64,000 bases of DNA, taken from Gimesia sp. GTDB taxonomy: Bacteria > Planctomycetota > Planctomycetia > Planctomycetales > Planctomycetaceae. Below the pieces are notes generated by a model. The model was not told where the DNA came from. It saw nothing but the letters and a program-made list of their open reading frames with translations, and did not search any database. Positions 1 to 8,381 of this stretch are shown here, piece after piece. The first letter of the stretch is position 1, and each line of letters opens with the position of its first letter. A program made the translations under genes and the position numbers. Location of the stretch: contig NZ_JAVJSQ010000020.1 in NCBI RefSeq assembly GCF_040219335.1, positions 62,001-126,000 of the forward strand. Reading direction: 5' to 3'.

Positions 1-894
1 GTAACGCAAAAACTGAATGAAAGCGAGCTGATGTTCGGCCTGGTTGATCTTGCGACCAAAGAGGGCGACACGAGCCCCGTATTTCCGGGCATCGTAGATC
101 AACTGGAAGGCATCGAGTGTCGTCCCTGCCGAACCGCCGAGAATACCGACGACGAGATGCGGATCATAGGCGACCAGTTCTTCCATGGCCCGCGGTCCGT
201 GGTAGACCATCTTCAGAAAGACGGGACGTCCCGGCGATGCGACGCCGGCCAGGGTTCGGGCGATCAGGTCGTTAATGAAACCGGGGGCCAGATCTGCAGC
301 GACCGCGTTACTGATGTTCGGATCGAAAATTTCCAGGAAGTGGCGGAACTTCTTACGTTCGGCTTCTTCGCGAAATTCCTTGTAGCGTTCAAGGGTCGCA
401 AGGTCTTCTTCGAGATTGTTATTAAAGGTTACTGAGTAAAGACCCAGGTCGGCACCATAGGCGCGTTCTTCAGGCTTGCAGTCAAGATGTCCGCACTGGA
501 TGTGATCCAGGCTGGCCGACCGGAATGGTTTGGCCGGCGGCAGATGCAGTTTGCCTCCACGGGGAACGTGCACGTCGGTGGTGTCGTTGGCCCGGGCGGC
601 GGGAGTGATCGGCGAGTTGTCGAACAGTCGTTCGTCGATCGTCAGTTTTTCACTGGTGCTGGCTGACATCAAGACGATGTCGACCACTTCCTGCTTGATG
701 ACTTCGCGAATCTGCTGACGGTATTCTGCCAGCGTTTTGTATTTGAGTTCCTGGTCGTGCCGTTCCGGAGAGAGTCCGGGGGCACCGATGCCGAAGGCCA
801 TGTCGGCGTCTTTGGCATCAGCAATGATAAACTCTTTTGAGCCGCTGGGGTCAGCGTGAATTGACTGAAGCTTCCTGTCGAGAGATTTTTCCAT
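1..894 (-). CDS. DhnA/class I aldolase-like TIM-barrel protein (3' end outside window)
   Basis: This reading frame is open from an ATG at 894 to the left edge, giving 298 residues without a stop. It begins MEKSLDRKLQ. The visible C-terminal part contains GGSAGTTLDAFQLI followed by GARVALFGRKINQAE, which resembles the phosphate-binding glycine turns near the end of class I (DhnA-type) aldolase TIM barrels. It is the last gene seen in the microcompartment operon, 73 bp after the dehydrogenase gene. A role in sugar-phosphate or aldehyde metabolism is inferred from fold and position. The substrate is unknown and the family call is tentative. No signal peptide or encapsulation peptide is evident in the visible part. 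Confidence 0.7.
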   Translation of the reverse strand, partial: MEKSLDRKLQSIHADPSGSKEFIIADAKDADMAFGIGAPGLSPERHDQELKYKTLAEYRQQIREVIKQEVVDIVLMSASTSEKLTIDERLFDNSPITPAARANDTTDVHVPRGGKLHLPPAKPFRSASLDHIQCGHLDCKPEERAYGADLGLYSVTFNNNLEEDLATLERYKEFREEAERKKFRHFLEIFDPNISNAVAADLAPGFINDLIARTLAGVASPGRPVFLKMVYHGPRAMEELVAYDPHLVVGILGGSAGTTLDAFQLIYDARKYGARVALFGRKINQAEHQLAFIQFLRY

Positions 895-957
895 CACACA
901 ATCATTTCAAAAACAAAACGCAAAAGCAGAACGCATAAAACACTTCAGGTGGTCACC

Positions 958-974
958 CGGCTGAGAATCAGCCG
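958..974 (-). promoter_or_regulatory. RNA hairpin overlapping the dehydrogenase stop codon
   Basis: A perfect 7-bp stem (CGGCTGA/TCAGCCG) with a 3-nt loop spans the end of the dehydrogenase gene. There is no U-run, so it looks like an mRNA-end or stability element and not an intrinsic terminator. Confidence 0.5.
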
Positions 975-1894
975 AGGACTTTGTCGACGGTTTCCCGCAG
1001 AACCCGGCCGGACTGAGTCAGAGCCAGCTGTTCTTTGGGCCAGAGTTCGATTTCCAGGTGCTGCATGACGCCGGTGCGGCCCATGACGGTCGGAACCGAA
1101 ATACAGACATCCCGCAGACCAAAGGCACCATCCTGCAGTGATGAAACCGGCAGTATACGACGCTGGTCGAGGGCGATACAGTGTACGACATCGGCGATAC
1201 TCACGCCGACAGCGAAACCAGCTCCGCCCTTTTTCTTGATGACTTCAGCTCCGCTGCCACGTGTTTTCTTTTCGACTTCAGCAATCAGACCGGCATTGAC
1301 ACCAGGGAACTTGTCCAGAGGGAGTCCGCCGACCTGGGCAGCTGACCAGACGGGAACCATACTGTCGCCGTGCTCGCCGAGAATCAGGGTGGAAACCTGT
1401 GTCGGAGGGACGTCCAGACGGGCTGCCAGCATGCTGCGAAGACGGGTGGTATCGAGAACGGTACCCAGACCGATGACCTGCTGAGGCGGCAGTCCGAGTT
1501 CTTTCATGGCCAGGTAGGTCAGTACGTCAACCGGGTTGGAAACGACGAAGACAATCGCCCCGGGTTTGGTGCCAACACGTTTGACGTCAGCCAGGATGTT
1601 TTTGAACAATTCGACATTGCGGTTAATCAGGTCCAGGCGGCTTTCATCGGGCTTACGACGCAGACCGGCGGTGATGACGATCACATCGCTGTCTTTCACC
1701 AGTTCGGTGCCCCCCGCATAAATCTTCTGATCTGCAGTCAAGGAGCTGCCGTGCAGCAGGTCCAGGGCCTGGCCTTCGACCAGTTCCTGATTGACGTCTA
1801 CCAGAGCGATTTCCCGGACGATGCCTCCGGCCTGTAATGCAAAGGCGGCACAGGAACCGACGAGTCCCCCACCACCGATAATACTGACATTCAT
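968..1894 (-). CDS. L-lactate/malate dehydrogenase family protein, BMC operon
   Basis: NAD-dependent 2-hydroxyacid dehydrogenase of 308 residues. The N-terminal Rossmann motif is IIGGGGLVGS. The NAD-ribose acidic residue is in LVDVNQE. The catalytic pair is in LDTTRLRS (Asp, Arg) and LGEHGDSMVP (His). In the substrate-specificity loop, TAGLRRKPDESR aligns with TAGxxRKPGxxR of malate dehydrogenases, placing Arg where lactate dehydrogenases have Gln (position 102 in LDH numbering). Malate/oxaloacetate specificity is therefore possible despite the lactate-centred pathway. ATG at 1894 is preferred over an upstream in-frame TTG at 1900. It follows the aldolase gene with a hairpin between them. It may recycle NADH made by the aldehyde dehydrogenase. 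The family is certain, the substrate is not. Confidence 0.9.
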   Translation of the reverse strand: MNVSIIGGGGLVGSCAAFALQAGGIVREIALVDVNQELVEGQALDLLHGSSLTADQKIYAGGTELVKDSDVIVITAGLRRKPDESRLDLINRNVELFKNILADVKRVGTKPGAIVFVVSNPVDVLTYLAMKELGLPPQQVIGLGTVLDTTRLRSMLAARLDVPPTQVSTLILGEHGDSMVPVWSAAQVGGLPLDKFPGVNAGLIAEVEKKTRGSGAEVIKKKGGAGFAVGVSIADVVHCIALDQRRILPVSSLQDGAFGLRDVCISVPTVMGRTGVMQHLEIELWPKEQLALTQSGRVLRETVDKVLG

Positions 1895-1951
1895 GATCAA
1901 ATCTTTTCTATATATGACGAAGTGAGCTGTGAGTAATTCTGCAAACGCGTG

Positions 1952-1970
1952 CCCGGGTGATTTACCCGGG
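1952..1970 (-). promoter_or_regulatory. Intergenic RNA hairpin between aldolase and dehydrogenase genes
   Basis: A perfect 7-bp GC-rich stem (CCCGGGT/ACCCGGG) closes a 5-nt loop in the 91-bp gap. No U-tract follows. It is one of a series of hairpins in the gaps of this operon. Confidence 0.55.
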
Positions 1971-1985
1971 ACGACGGCCCGGGGA

Positions 1986-2876
1986 TTACTGCCCCAGGGC
2001 TGACATGACCTGATCGGTGATCGCTTTGATCAGCTGATCTGAGTTACCGCCGGCAGGTGCTGCTGCAGGCTGGGTCGATGGTTTCTGCAGGTATCCCGGG
2101 TAACTGGGAGCCGGCTCAAAGGCTTTCTGCTGCGGCAGACCTTCGGTATAACCTTCCCGGAAGGCGCTGTTGCCACAGAGATCACAGTCTTCAACGTGGA
2201 AACGGGGATCATCGAAACCGAGCTTCTGCTTCAGGTCGAGCAGTTCGCGGGTTTCGTTTTCCGTAAAGTAGTTGATGCGTCCGAGCTGCTTGGAGAGCAG
2301 CAGGATTTTACAGTACGCATCCAGAATTTCGGTTTTCCAGTAAGCGTCTTCCAGGGACTTACCGAAGCTGACGGTACCATGACCGGTCAGGATGATCGTG
2401 TTGGTGCCCCCTTTGAGGAAAGGCAGTACGGTGTCGGCGAATTTCTGTCCGCCCGGTGTTTCGTAAGGAGCCATAGGTACTTCGCCCATGAAGACTTCGA
2501 CTTCGGGCAGCACACACTGTGGGATCGGCTCGCGGGCAACAGCGAAAGCGGTTGCGTGAGGCGGGTGACAGTGCACGACGGCTTTGACGTCGGGACGTTC
2601 TTTCATGATTGAGAGGTGCAGCAGGATTTCGCTGGTCCGCTTGCGGGTACCGGCGATCTGGTTGCCATCCAGGTCAACCGCACAGATGTCTTCGGGATTC
2701 ATGAAACCTTTGCAGATCATCGTGGGCGAGCAGAGTACTTCGTTTTCGCCGACACGAATCGAAATGTTGCCATCGTTGGCAGCCGCGAAGCCTTTGTTGT
2801 AGACGCGACGTCCGATTTCGCAGATCTCTTCTTTCAGTTTCCGGTCGTGAATTCCACTGTTCCATTGACTCGACAT
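1986..2876 (-). CDS. pvmN: Class II aldolase (fuculose/rhamnulose-1-phosphate type) with C-terminal encapsulation peptide
   Basis: Signature enzyme of the compartment: it is expected to cleave L-fuculose- or L-rhamnulose-1-phosphate to DHAP and L-lactaldehyde. The 296-residue protein has the aldolase/adducin fold at about 10-210. Zinc ligands are H102 and H104 (VHCHPPH) and H166 (TGHGTV). The probable catalytic acid is E83 in TSEILLH. A CxxC pair lies at 231-234. A Pro/Ala-rich linker (about 255-277) leads to the final amphipathic helix SDQLIKAITDQVMSALGQ, typical of BMC targeting peptides. The ATG at 2876 has GGGAG 8 nt upstream; an in-frame TTG at 2891 lies before that ribosome site and is unlikely. 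The symbol follows the PVM BMC literature from memory. Confidence 0.93.
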   Translation of the reverse strand: MSSQWNSGIHDRKLKEEICEIGRRVYNKGFAAANDGNISIRVGENEVLCSPTMICKGFMNPEDICAVDLDGNQIAGTRKRTSEILLHLSIMKERPDVKAVVHCHPPHATAFAVAREPIPQCVLPEVEVFMGEVPMAPYETPGGQKFADTVLPFLKGGTNTIILTGHGTVSFGKSLEDAYWKTEILDAYCKILLLSKQLGRINYFTENETRELLDLKQKLGFDDPRFHVEDCDLCGNSAFREGYTEGLPQQKAFEPAPSYPGYLQKPSTQPAAAPAGGNSDQLIKAITDQVMSALGQ

Positions 2877-2935
2877 GGTTTTGACTCCCAACGTAAATTT
2901 AAAAAGTATGTGTTTTCAGTTTGTGTGACTGGTCG

Positions 2936-3217
2936 TTAGTAAACTTCAACCTGATCCAGGATGGCCGACACATAGGCGTCGATCGGTTTGGTATCGGGAT
3001 TAAAGGGAGCCGCTGCTTCCGCTCCTTCACTGACAGCAATCAGGCTGCCAGGTGAAGCACCCAACTCATCGTAGATCACAAACGGTTCCGTTTTCTTTTT
3101 CTTGTTTGTGTTCAGTTCGTCGCTCTTTAAGGGAATCCCGATAATCCACCGCGCGCCGTCCAGACTCGGATGCTTGCGTGACAGTGTCACTTTGCCGATG
3201 ACTTCTGCGATTTTCAT
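2936..3217 (-). CDS. BMC-P (EutN/CcmL) pentameric shell vertex protein 1
   Basis: A 93-residue protein starting MKIAEVIGKVTLSRKHP, the usual opening of EutN/CcmL proteins, followed by the conserved ASPGSLIAVSEGAEA turn and ending IDAYVSAILDQVEVY. Pentamers of this family cap the vertices of microcompartment shells. The ATG at 3217 is preceded by AGGGAA at good spacing, so a longer in-frame extension to 3298 is rejected. A lysine-rich insertion (NTNKKKKTEP) falls in the variable loop. It is one of three divergent BMC-P paralogues here; three is the usual number in PVM-type loci. Confidence 0.95.
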   Translation of the reverse strand: MKIAEVIGKVTLSRKHPSLDGARWIIGIPLKSDELNTNKKKKTEPFVIYDELGASPGSLIAVSEGAEAAAPFNPDTKPIDAYVSAILDQVEVY

Positions 3218-3263
3218 AATCTGGTTCCCTGTGTAGTTCCCTGAATTCGAATTCTTTGCCCAC

Positions 3264-3953
3264 TCAGACTTCCGGATGCGGAGTGCCGGCGGAGACAAAG
3301 GCCTTCATCAGGTTTCTCAATTCAATGAATGATTTCTGCTCCGGGTTGATGCAAACGAGGTTTGGACTCATTTGCGACACAACCGTTCGCAGGTGATTCA
3401 CATCCTGGATGGCGGCGGCACAGATTTTCTGATTCCGATTCGCCAGGCAGGCTGCTTTCTCTGCTGCCGAGACAAACAGGACCACGCCTGCGGCATCGGC
3501 ACGACATAAACTGCTGACCGCCCCCTGGATCGCTTCGTCCAGAGAACCTGCCAGTTCCTGTGACCAGCTTGCGCCGGTCTGCTGTTCGATATTTGTCAGA
3601 GCCTGTTCCACCACGCCAGCCCGACTGAGGACTATCGCCCGCCAGGCGCCCCCCTGCTTCGCTTTTGTGGAAGCAGCGGCTGTCGCACGCTGAATCTCGA
3701 CTTTGTGTTCCCGCAGATAATCTTTAGCCGAAGGGGTCAGAATGGCCCCGGCGGTGACGCCGATGACGGTCTGTCCTTTGGCTTTCTCTGCGAGCAGGTC
3801 GGCCGTGATCACTTTCTCTGACAGGATGACTGAGGAACTGTTCCTGACCTGGGTCATACCGCTGCCTGTTGCCTGTGTGACCTGCCCCTGACGGGAGAGG
3901 GTCGACAAGACATCGGCGACGACCTGATTGACCAGTTCTTCAGAAATCTGCAT
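3264..3953 (-). CDS. Unknown BMC-associated protein with N-terminal encapsulation-peptide-like helix
   Basis: A 229-residue protein with no enzyme family I can name. Residues 1-20 (MQISEELVNQVVADVLSTLS) form an amphipathic helix closely resembling the first residues of the aldehyde dehydrogenase in this operon, suggesting luminal targeting. After a Gln/Thr/Ser linker comes KVITADLLAEKAKGQ and then VTAGAILTPSAKDYLREHKV, a block seen in several ethanolamine/propanediol microcompartment accessory proteins. The C-terminal half (about 105-225) is alpha/beta-like with cysteines in SSLCRADAAG, AACLANRNQKICAAA and LVCINPEQ. The start lies 4 nt after the stop of the BMC-P gene, so translation is probably coupled. 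An assembly factor or cargo protein is plausible. Confidence 0.85.
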   Translation of the reverse strand: MQISEELVNQVVADVLSTLSRQGQVTQATGSGMTQVRNSSSVILSEKVITADLLAEKAKGQTVIGVTAGAILTPSAKDYLREHKVEIQRATAAASTKAKQGGAWRAIVLSRAGVVEQALTNIEQQTGASWSQELAGSLDEAIQGAVSSLCRADAAGVVLFVSAAEKAACLANRNQKICAAAIQDVNHLRTVVSQMSPNLVCINPEQKSFIELRNLMKAFVSAGTPHPEV

Positions 3954-3957
3954 TAGT

Positions 3958-4242
3958 TTATTTCTTTTTCCTCGTAATCACCTGATCTTCATCGAGCACC
4001 CCCATGGTGGCCCAGCGGATGGGGGTATTGTCGGCCCCCACCATTTCCCGGACGGCAGCCCCGTCTGATGTCAACAGCACCAGATCGTGTTTGCCGCATC
4101 CGAGTTGATCGATGACCAGTTCAGGAAATCCATCTGCGTTGCCATCAATATCCAGTGTCTGGACGAGCAGCAGTCGCCAGCCTGCCAGACTGGGATGCTT
4201 TGCCGTGGCGGTTGCCCGTCCGATGACTCTGCCTGTCAACAT
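3958..4242 (-). CDS. BMC-P (EutN/CcmL) pentameric shell vertex protein 2
   Basis: A 94-residue protein beginning MLTGRVIGRATATAKHPSL and containing LLLVQTLDIDG and ELVIDQLGCGKHDLVLLTSDG, the canonical strands and central glycine turn of EutN/CcmL pentamers. The last residues are lysine-rich (ITRKKK). It sits 39 bp after the aldehyde dehydrogenase gene and 4 bp before the unknown 229-residue protein, within the same transcript. It would close vertices of the shell together with the two other paralogues. Confidence 0.94.
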   Translation of the reverse strand: MLTGRVIGRATATAKHPSLAGWRLLLVQTLDIDGNADGFPELVIDQLGCGKHDLVLLTSDGAAVREMVGADNTPIRWATMGVLDEDQVITRKKK

Positions 4243-4281
4243 ATGATTTCAGTCCTGAAGTGGTGATCCGCGAAACGTAAC

Positions 4282-5706
4282 TTAGATAATTCGTAAATGT
4301 CCGACGGTGGTGGAACGACGGAAGCGGGTGAAGGTCAGCGGGTTGGTGACCCCTTCCCCGGTGGGTGTCGCGATACTGAAGGAACCGTAGCCTTCACCAC
4401 CGTTGCCCAGGGCAGCTCCACAGGGACCATTCTGCACAAACAGAGTGGTGTCCATGACGCGACCCATTTTGGTAATGGTTTCAATATTGCGTGAGTGAAT
4501 CATGCTGGTGTGCCGGAATCCGTGTTCGAATTCTTTGGCCAGCTCGATTCCATGATCGGCGTTGCGACAGCGAACGAAAGGCACGAAGGGCATCATCTGC
4601 TCTTCAGGCACGAAGGGGTTGTTCGTATCGGTTTCACCGTAAAGTAACTGAGTTCCGGCCGGCACATTGACGCCGATCATCCCGGCGAGCACGGCGGCGT
4701 CTTTGCCGATCATGTCGCGGTTGAGCATAGCATGTCCGCCCGGTTCTTTGGGAGGAGCGAAGGCCAGCGATGTGAGTTGTGCGACCTGCTGAGCGTTCAG
4801 CTGGAATCCGCCATGACGTCCCATAGCTGACATCAGCTGGTCGAAGATACTGTCGACGGCGAAGACTTCTTTTTCGCCGATACAGAGCAGGTTGTTATCG
4901 TAGGCCGCCCCGATAATGATCGATTTGGCGGCGTTGTCGAGATCTGCGGTTTCATCGACGACCACGGGAGGATTCCCCGGTCCGGCGACGATGGCCCGTT
5001 TCTTGGCGGCCAGAGCAGCACGGGCAACGCCCGGTCCCCCGGTCACAACGAGCAACGGAATGCCGCGGTGATTGAAGATTTCGTCGGCGGTTTCCAGGGT
5101 CGGGTTACCGACGATGGTCACCAGGTTCTGCAGACCGGTCGCCTGGTAGATGGCCTGGTTGAAGCGACGCACCCCTTCACAGGCGATTTTCGCTCCGCTG
5201 GGGTGCGGGTTGACGACCAGCGTGTTGCCGGCGGCGACCATGTTGATGAAGTTACAGGCCAGAGTCGGCAGGGAGTGTGTTACAGGAGTAATGGCACCGA
5301 TGACGCCGAAGGGGGCGTATTCGGTAAGGCTGATCCCGTTGTCCCCGGAGACGGCTTCGGTCTTGAGGAATTCCATGCCGGGAATGCTTTTGATCAGATG
5401 CAGTTTTTCGATTTTGTGATCGAGGCGACCGATTTTGGTCTCTTCGAGTTCCATGCGGCCCAGTTCTTCCGCCTGGGTATCGCAGATCTGCCGCACGATT
5501 TCGAGTGCCTTGGCCCGGTCTTCCAGAGTGGCCTTGAGCAACTGCTGCTGACCTGCGGTGGCAGCGGCAACCGCCTGGTCAACACTGTTGAACACGCCCC
5601 AGTCGCCATCGCTGCCGGCGGGTGCGGAACCATAGCCACCCCGGTTATTGAGCTGCGATAACACTTCCTGAACGACACTGCGAATGGCTTCTTCTGTCGC
5701 CTGCAT
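4282..5706 (-). CDS. CoA-acylating aldehyde dehydrogenase (PduP/EutE type)
   Basis: A 474-residue NAD- and CoA-dependent aldehyde dehydrogenase, expected to turn lactaldehyde (or propionaldehyde) into the acyl-CoA inside the shell. The catalytic cysteine is C275 in [12 protein letters not shown]. The substrate/NAD region includes [16 protein letters not shown] and NPHPSGAK, and [11 protein letters not shown] is the glycine-rich cofactor turn. Residues 1-20 ([20 protein letters not shown]) are an amphipathic helix followed by a Gly/Ser/Ala linker, the standard N-terminal encapsulation peptide of PduP-like enzymes. The ATG at 5706 is preceded by a weak GGGGAGAG. It is transcribed after the membrane-protein gene. 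Confidence 0.95.
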   Translation of the reverse strand: MQATEEAIRSVVQEVLSQLNNRGGYGSAPAGSDGDWGVFNSVDQAVAAATAGQQQLLKATLEDRAKALEIVRQICDTQAEELGRMELEETKIGRLDHKIEKLHLIKSIPGMEFLKTEAVSGDNGISLTEYAPFGVIGAITPVTHSLPTLACNFINMVAAGNTLVVNPHPSGAKIACEGVRRFNQAIYQATGLQNLVTIVGNPTLETADEIFNHRGIPLLVVTGGPGVARAALAAKKRAIVAGPGNPPVVVDETADLDNAAKSIIIGAAYDNNLLCIGEKEVFAVDSIFDQLMSAMGRHGGFQLNAQQVAQLTSLAFAPPKEPGGHAMLNRDMIGKDAAVLAGMIGVNVPAGTQLLYGETDTNNPFVPEEQMMPFVPFVRCRNADHGIELAKEFEHGFRHTSMIHSRNIETITKMGRVMDTTLFVQNGPCGAALGNGGEGYGSFSIATPTGEGVTNPLTFTRFRRSTTVGHLRII

Positions 5707-5776
5707 AATCTATCTCTCCCCGAGTCGCCGGCTGTGAAAGCGGGTGTTTCCTGTGGCGGACTCAGTCTGTTTTATT

Positions 5777-6298
5777 TCAGTTTTGGTTTTCCAGGTTATA
5801 GTTTTCCATCTGGTTGCGAATCCATGCTTCCAGTTTTGATTTGGTCGGTACCGAAGCAATCATGACCAGCAGCAATATGCCGACAGCCACAAGCGAAAGT
5901 ACCTGGCTTTCTGTCATATAGGCCACCAGATTGAGCATCGCCGCTCCTTCCAGTAAGGCCAGTCCCACAATCAGACGAGTCATGAAAATCTGATCGTAGG
6001 TTGCCAGAACCTCGTCTTCGTCCTGAATATTCTCTGTCTTAATTCTCTCCATGGCCTGGTTGAACATGTTGCGTCCTACCAGATCCGGCACAAAGGTGCG
6101 TAATGCCAGCATGACCGCTGTAGCACCCAGTCCCACATATGTCAGGAGCGGCAGATCGTCGCCGGGTGCTTCGTCCTTTCCCAGGATTCCGACCACGACC
6201 ACTCCGAAGGTTACCACACCCATGATCAGGGCAAACCAGATGATGAACATCGTCCGGTGTCTCTGCTCTGGCGTTGCCTGTGGTAACTGTCTGGCCAT
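5777..6298 (-). CDS. Unknown four-helix membrane protein in the BMC operon
   Basis: A 173-residue protein with four predicted transmembrane segments at about 17-40, 48-67, 110-130 and 136-152. Two lie on each side of a hydrophilic central loop with charged residues (ERIKTENIQDEDE). The N-terminus (MARQLPQATPEQRHRT) and C-terminus are hydrophilic. I do not recognise a named family. It lies between a BMC-P gene and the aldehyde dehydrogenase with gaps of 26 and 70 bp, so it is probably co-transcribed. Membrane proteins are not standard BMC parts. Metabolite export, compartment-membrane tethering or chance insertion are all open. Confidence 0.82.
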   Translation of the reverse strand: MARQLPQATPEQRHRTMFIIWFALIMGVVTFGVVVVGILGKDEAPGDDLPLLTYVGLGATAVMLALRTFVPDLVGRNMFNQAMERIKTENIQDEDEVLATYDQIFMTRLIVGLALLEGAAMLNLVAYMTESQVLSLVAVGILLLVMIASVPTKSKLEAWIRNQMENYNLENQN

Positions 6299-6324
6299 GA
6301 TTTGATTCCCGTTCAGAACGAACT

Positions 6325-6636
6325 TCAGTCCTTCGAGTTAAAAATCTCCCGGTTGCCAATGTGTACCTGATCGACGATGCCGATGATGGCTGCATCGATG
6401 GGCAGTTTTTTGGTTTCCGGTGTGAAGCGGGCTGATGACCCCTGCACACACAGCACGACCTCACCCTGCCCTGCCCCCACGGTATCGACGACGATAAACG
6501 ACCGTCCGGTGGGAGTCAGATCACTCTGGTCTTTTTCATTGACGCGCAACGGTTCGACAATCAACAGTTTCTGACCGACCATCGCTTCGACTTTCTGAGA
6601 CGAAACGACGCTTCCGGTGATACGTCCTACAAACAT
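6325..6636 (-). CDS. BMC-P (EutN/CcmL) pentameric shell vertex protein 3
   Basis: A 103-residue protein opening MFVGRITGSVVSSQKVEAM with QKLLIVEPL and VDTVGAGQGEVVLCVQGSSAR, which match the EutN/CcmL strand and turn pattern. The conserved C-terminal strand is IDAAIIGIVDQVHI, followed by a short tail. It is the first BMC-P gene transcribed after the acetate kinase gene (51 bp gap). It is more divergent from the other two than they are from each other by eye. Confidence 0.94.
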   Translation of the reverse strand: MFVGRITGSVVSSQKVEAMVGQKLLIVEPLRVNEKDQSDLTPTGRSFIVVDTVGAGQGEVVLCVQGSSARFTPETKKLPIDAAIIGIVDQVHIGNREIFNSKD

Positions 6637-6687
6637 CGAACCAACTCCTGTTTAATCCCGTGAAAGGATACTTCTATTCTCGGGGCG

Positions 6688-7878
6688 TTACGCACGCCCT
6701 TCGATGGTTTCTACTGTCTGCCGTGCTACGACAATCTCCTCATTGGTAGGCACGACCCAGATCTGCACGTTACTGTCATCCGCCTGGATCTGTGATTCCT
6801 CGGACGCATTCTGATTGCGTTCCGCATCCAGTCGAATTCCCGCCCATTCCAGATTGCTGCAGACCTTTTCTCGCAGGCTGACACTGTTCTCACCGATTCC
6901 ACCCGTGAAAACAATCGCATCCACGCCGCCCAGAACCGTCATGTAACCTCCCAGGTAATGCCGGATGGCTGAGTGGAACACGCCCAGGGCCAGTTGAGCC
7001 CGCTCGTGTCCGTTGGCGGCCGCTTCTTCCAGATCGCGACAGTCGCCACTCAATCCGCTCATCCCCAAAAGACCACCCTTACTCGACAGGTCTTCCAGAA
7101 GTTCCTCCAGAGATTTTCCGGTGGCCTTCTGCAGAACCGGCAGAGCAAACGGATCAAAATCACCCACACGGTTGTTGTGGGGCAATCCTGTCTGAGGGCT
7201 CATACCCAGACTGTTGGCTTTAGAGACACCTCCGTGCATGGCACAGAGAGAACTGCTGCCTCCCAGGTGGCAGGAAATCACCTTCAGATCGTCTTTACCG
7301 GTGAGCTCGGCCATACGTGAGCCGATATACCGGTGACTGGCACCATGGAACCCCCAGCGTTTGACTTCGTACTCTTCGTCCCATTGGAACGGGATGGCGT
7401 AGGTACGATTTTCCGGCGGGATGGTTTCATGGAAGGCGGTTTCGAGTGCGGCAACCAGCGGGATATCAGGGAATGCCTGACGCAGTTGTCGCATGGCCCG
7501 GGCATACGGAGGATTGTGAGCCGGCGCGATGTCGGACAGGGCCTCCATTTTGGTCAGCAGGGTTTCTTCTACCAGGCGTACGCCACTCATGTTTCCGGCA
7601 AAGACCGCTTTGAAACCAATACCGGCAACTTCGTCGGCTGACTCGAGACAACCCCATTCGGGGTTGGTCAACTGAGACAGACATAGGTTGACGGCGGCTG
7701 CATGGTCGGGCACGTTCTGTTCGTGCTCTTCCCGATGCTCACCAATTTCAACGACGCAGTGCGACTGTTCGCCGCCGATCCGATCGATGCCCCCGCGTGC
7801 GAGCTGCACTTCTGCGGGCATATCAAACAGGCGATACTTGAAACTGGTGGAACCTAAATTGGCAACTAGTACTTTCAT
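6688..7878 (-). CDS. Acetate/propionate-type kinase (AckA family) of the BMC pathway
   Basis: A 396-residue ASKHA-fold kinase that would convert acyl-phosphate (probably lactyl- or propionyl-phosphate from PduL) plus ADP into the acid plus ATP. Motifs are [14 protein letters not shown] (nucleotide), the substrate-site histidine in [11 protein letters not shown], the adenosine turn in [13 protein letters not shown] and [16 protein letters not shown] near the C-terminus. The block [19 protein letters not shown] replaces the more usual TSMGFTPLEG...TRSGD of AckA, suggesting altered substrate choice. It follows the first BMC-H gene after a gap holding a hairpin. No encapsulation peptide was noticed. 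Confidence 0.93.
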   Translation of the reverse strand: MKVLVANLGSTSFKYRLFDMPAEVQLARGGIDRIGGEQSHCVVEIGEHREEHEQNVPDHAAAVNLCLSQLTNPEWGCLESADEVAGIGFKAVFAGNMSGVRLVEETLLTKMEALSDIAPAHNPPYARAMRQLRQAFPDIPLVAALETAFHETIPPENRTYAIPFQWDEEYEVKRWGFHGASHRYIGSRMAELTGKDDLKVISCHLGGSSSLCAMHGGVSKANSLGMSPQTGLPHNNRVGDFDPFALPVLQKATGKSLEELLEDLSSKGGLLGMSGLSGDCRDLEEAAANGHERAQLALGVFHSAIRHYLGGYMTVLGGVDAIVFTGGIGENSVSLREKVCSNLEWAGIRLDAERNQNASEESQIQADDSNVQIWVVPTNEEIVVARQTVETIEGRA

Positions 7879-7926
7879 TGCAGGAATCCATTCTGTGACT
7901 TGAGGACTGGTGTTTCGACTTCCCTT

Positions 7927-7956
7927 TTCCCGCAGTTCAATGGTGAACCCCGGGAA
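7927..7956 (-). promoter_or_regulatory. RNA hairpin between BMC-H and kinase genes
   Basis: An imperfect 13-bp stem (one mismatch, one G-U pair) with a CCAT loop lies in the 96-bp gap after the shell gene. No U-run follows. It could protect the 3' end of the abundant shell mRNA. Confidence 0.55.
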
Positions 7957-7974
7957 GAACCAACAGTACGTTTC

Positions 7975-8244
7975 TTAGATAAAGTTTGCCATCAGGCTTT
8001 CGGAGGGGCGTGCGATCACGTGAGCGCCAACCAGTTCTCCGATCTGAGAAGCGGCAGCAGCACCAGCGTCAACAGCAGCACGAACCGATCCGATATCACC
8101 CTGGATCACGGTGGTAATGTAGGCACCACCAATCTGAATCTGGTCAACCAGAGTCACGTTGGCAGCTTTCAGCATGGCGTCGGAAGCTTCGATTTGAGCG
8201 ACCAGACCTTTTGTTTCAATCAGACCAATTGCTTCGGAACTCAT
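7975..8244 (-). CDS. BMC-H hexameric shell protein 1
   Basis: An 89-residue single-BMC-domain protein: [39 protein letters not shown] and GDIGSVRAAVDAGAAAA are the standard facet-protein blocks, followed by HVIARPSESL. Hexamers tile the shell facets and their central pores admit metabolites. ATG at 8244 is chosen because AAAGAG lies upstream and homologues start here. An in-frame extension to 8364 reads through the intergenic hairpin and is not credible. It forms a tandem pair with the next BMC-H gene. Confidence 0.97.
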   Translation of the reverse strand: MSSEAIGLIETKGLVAQIEASDAMLKAANVTLVDQIQIGGAYITTVIQGDIGSVRAAVDAGAAAASQIGELVGAHVIARPSESLMANFI

Positions 8245-8297
8245 TATGTTATTCTCTTTCAATGTAATGGGTTGAGCTGAATCCTGTGTTGCTTCAT

Positions 8298-8318
8298 ACC
8301 AGTTGAACGTCAACTGGT
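8298..8318 (-). promoter_or_regulatory. Perfect RNA hairpin between the two BMC-H genes
   Basis: A perfect 9-bp stem (ACCAGTTGA/TCAACTGGT) with a 3-nt loop lies in the 137-bp gap. It has no U-tract. It fits a processing or stability element separating two highly expressed shell cistrons. Confidence 0.6.
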
Positions 8319-8381
8319 TATGTTCATCCTCAAAGCGTTCAGATTCAGGGACTTCAGCTGTCAAAGTTCAGAACCCGTTAA

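Noticed and set aside
2877-2891. Upstream TTG start for the aldolase
   Set aside because: The TTG precedes and overlaps the GGGAG ribosome site that fits the ATG at 2876.
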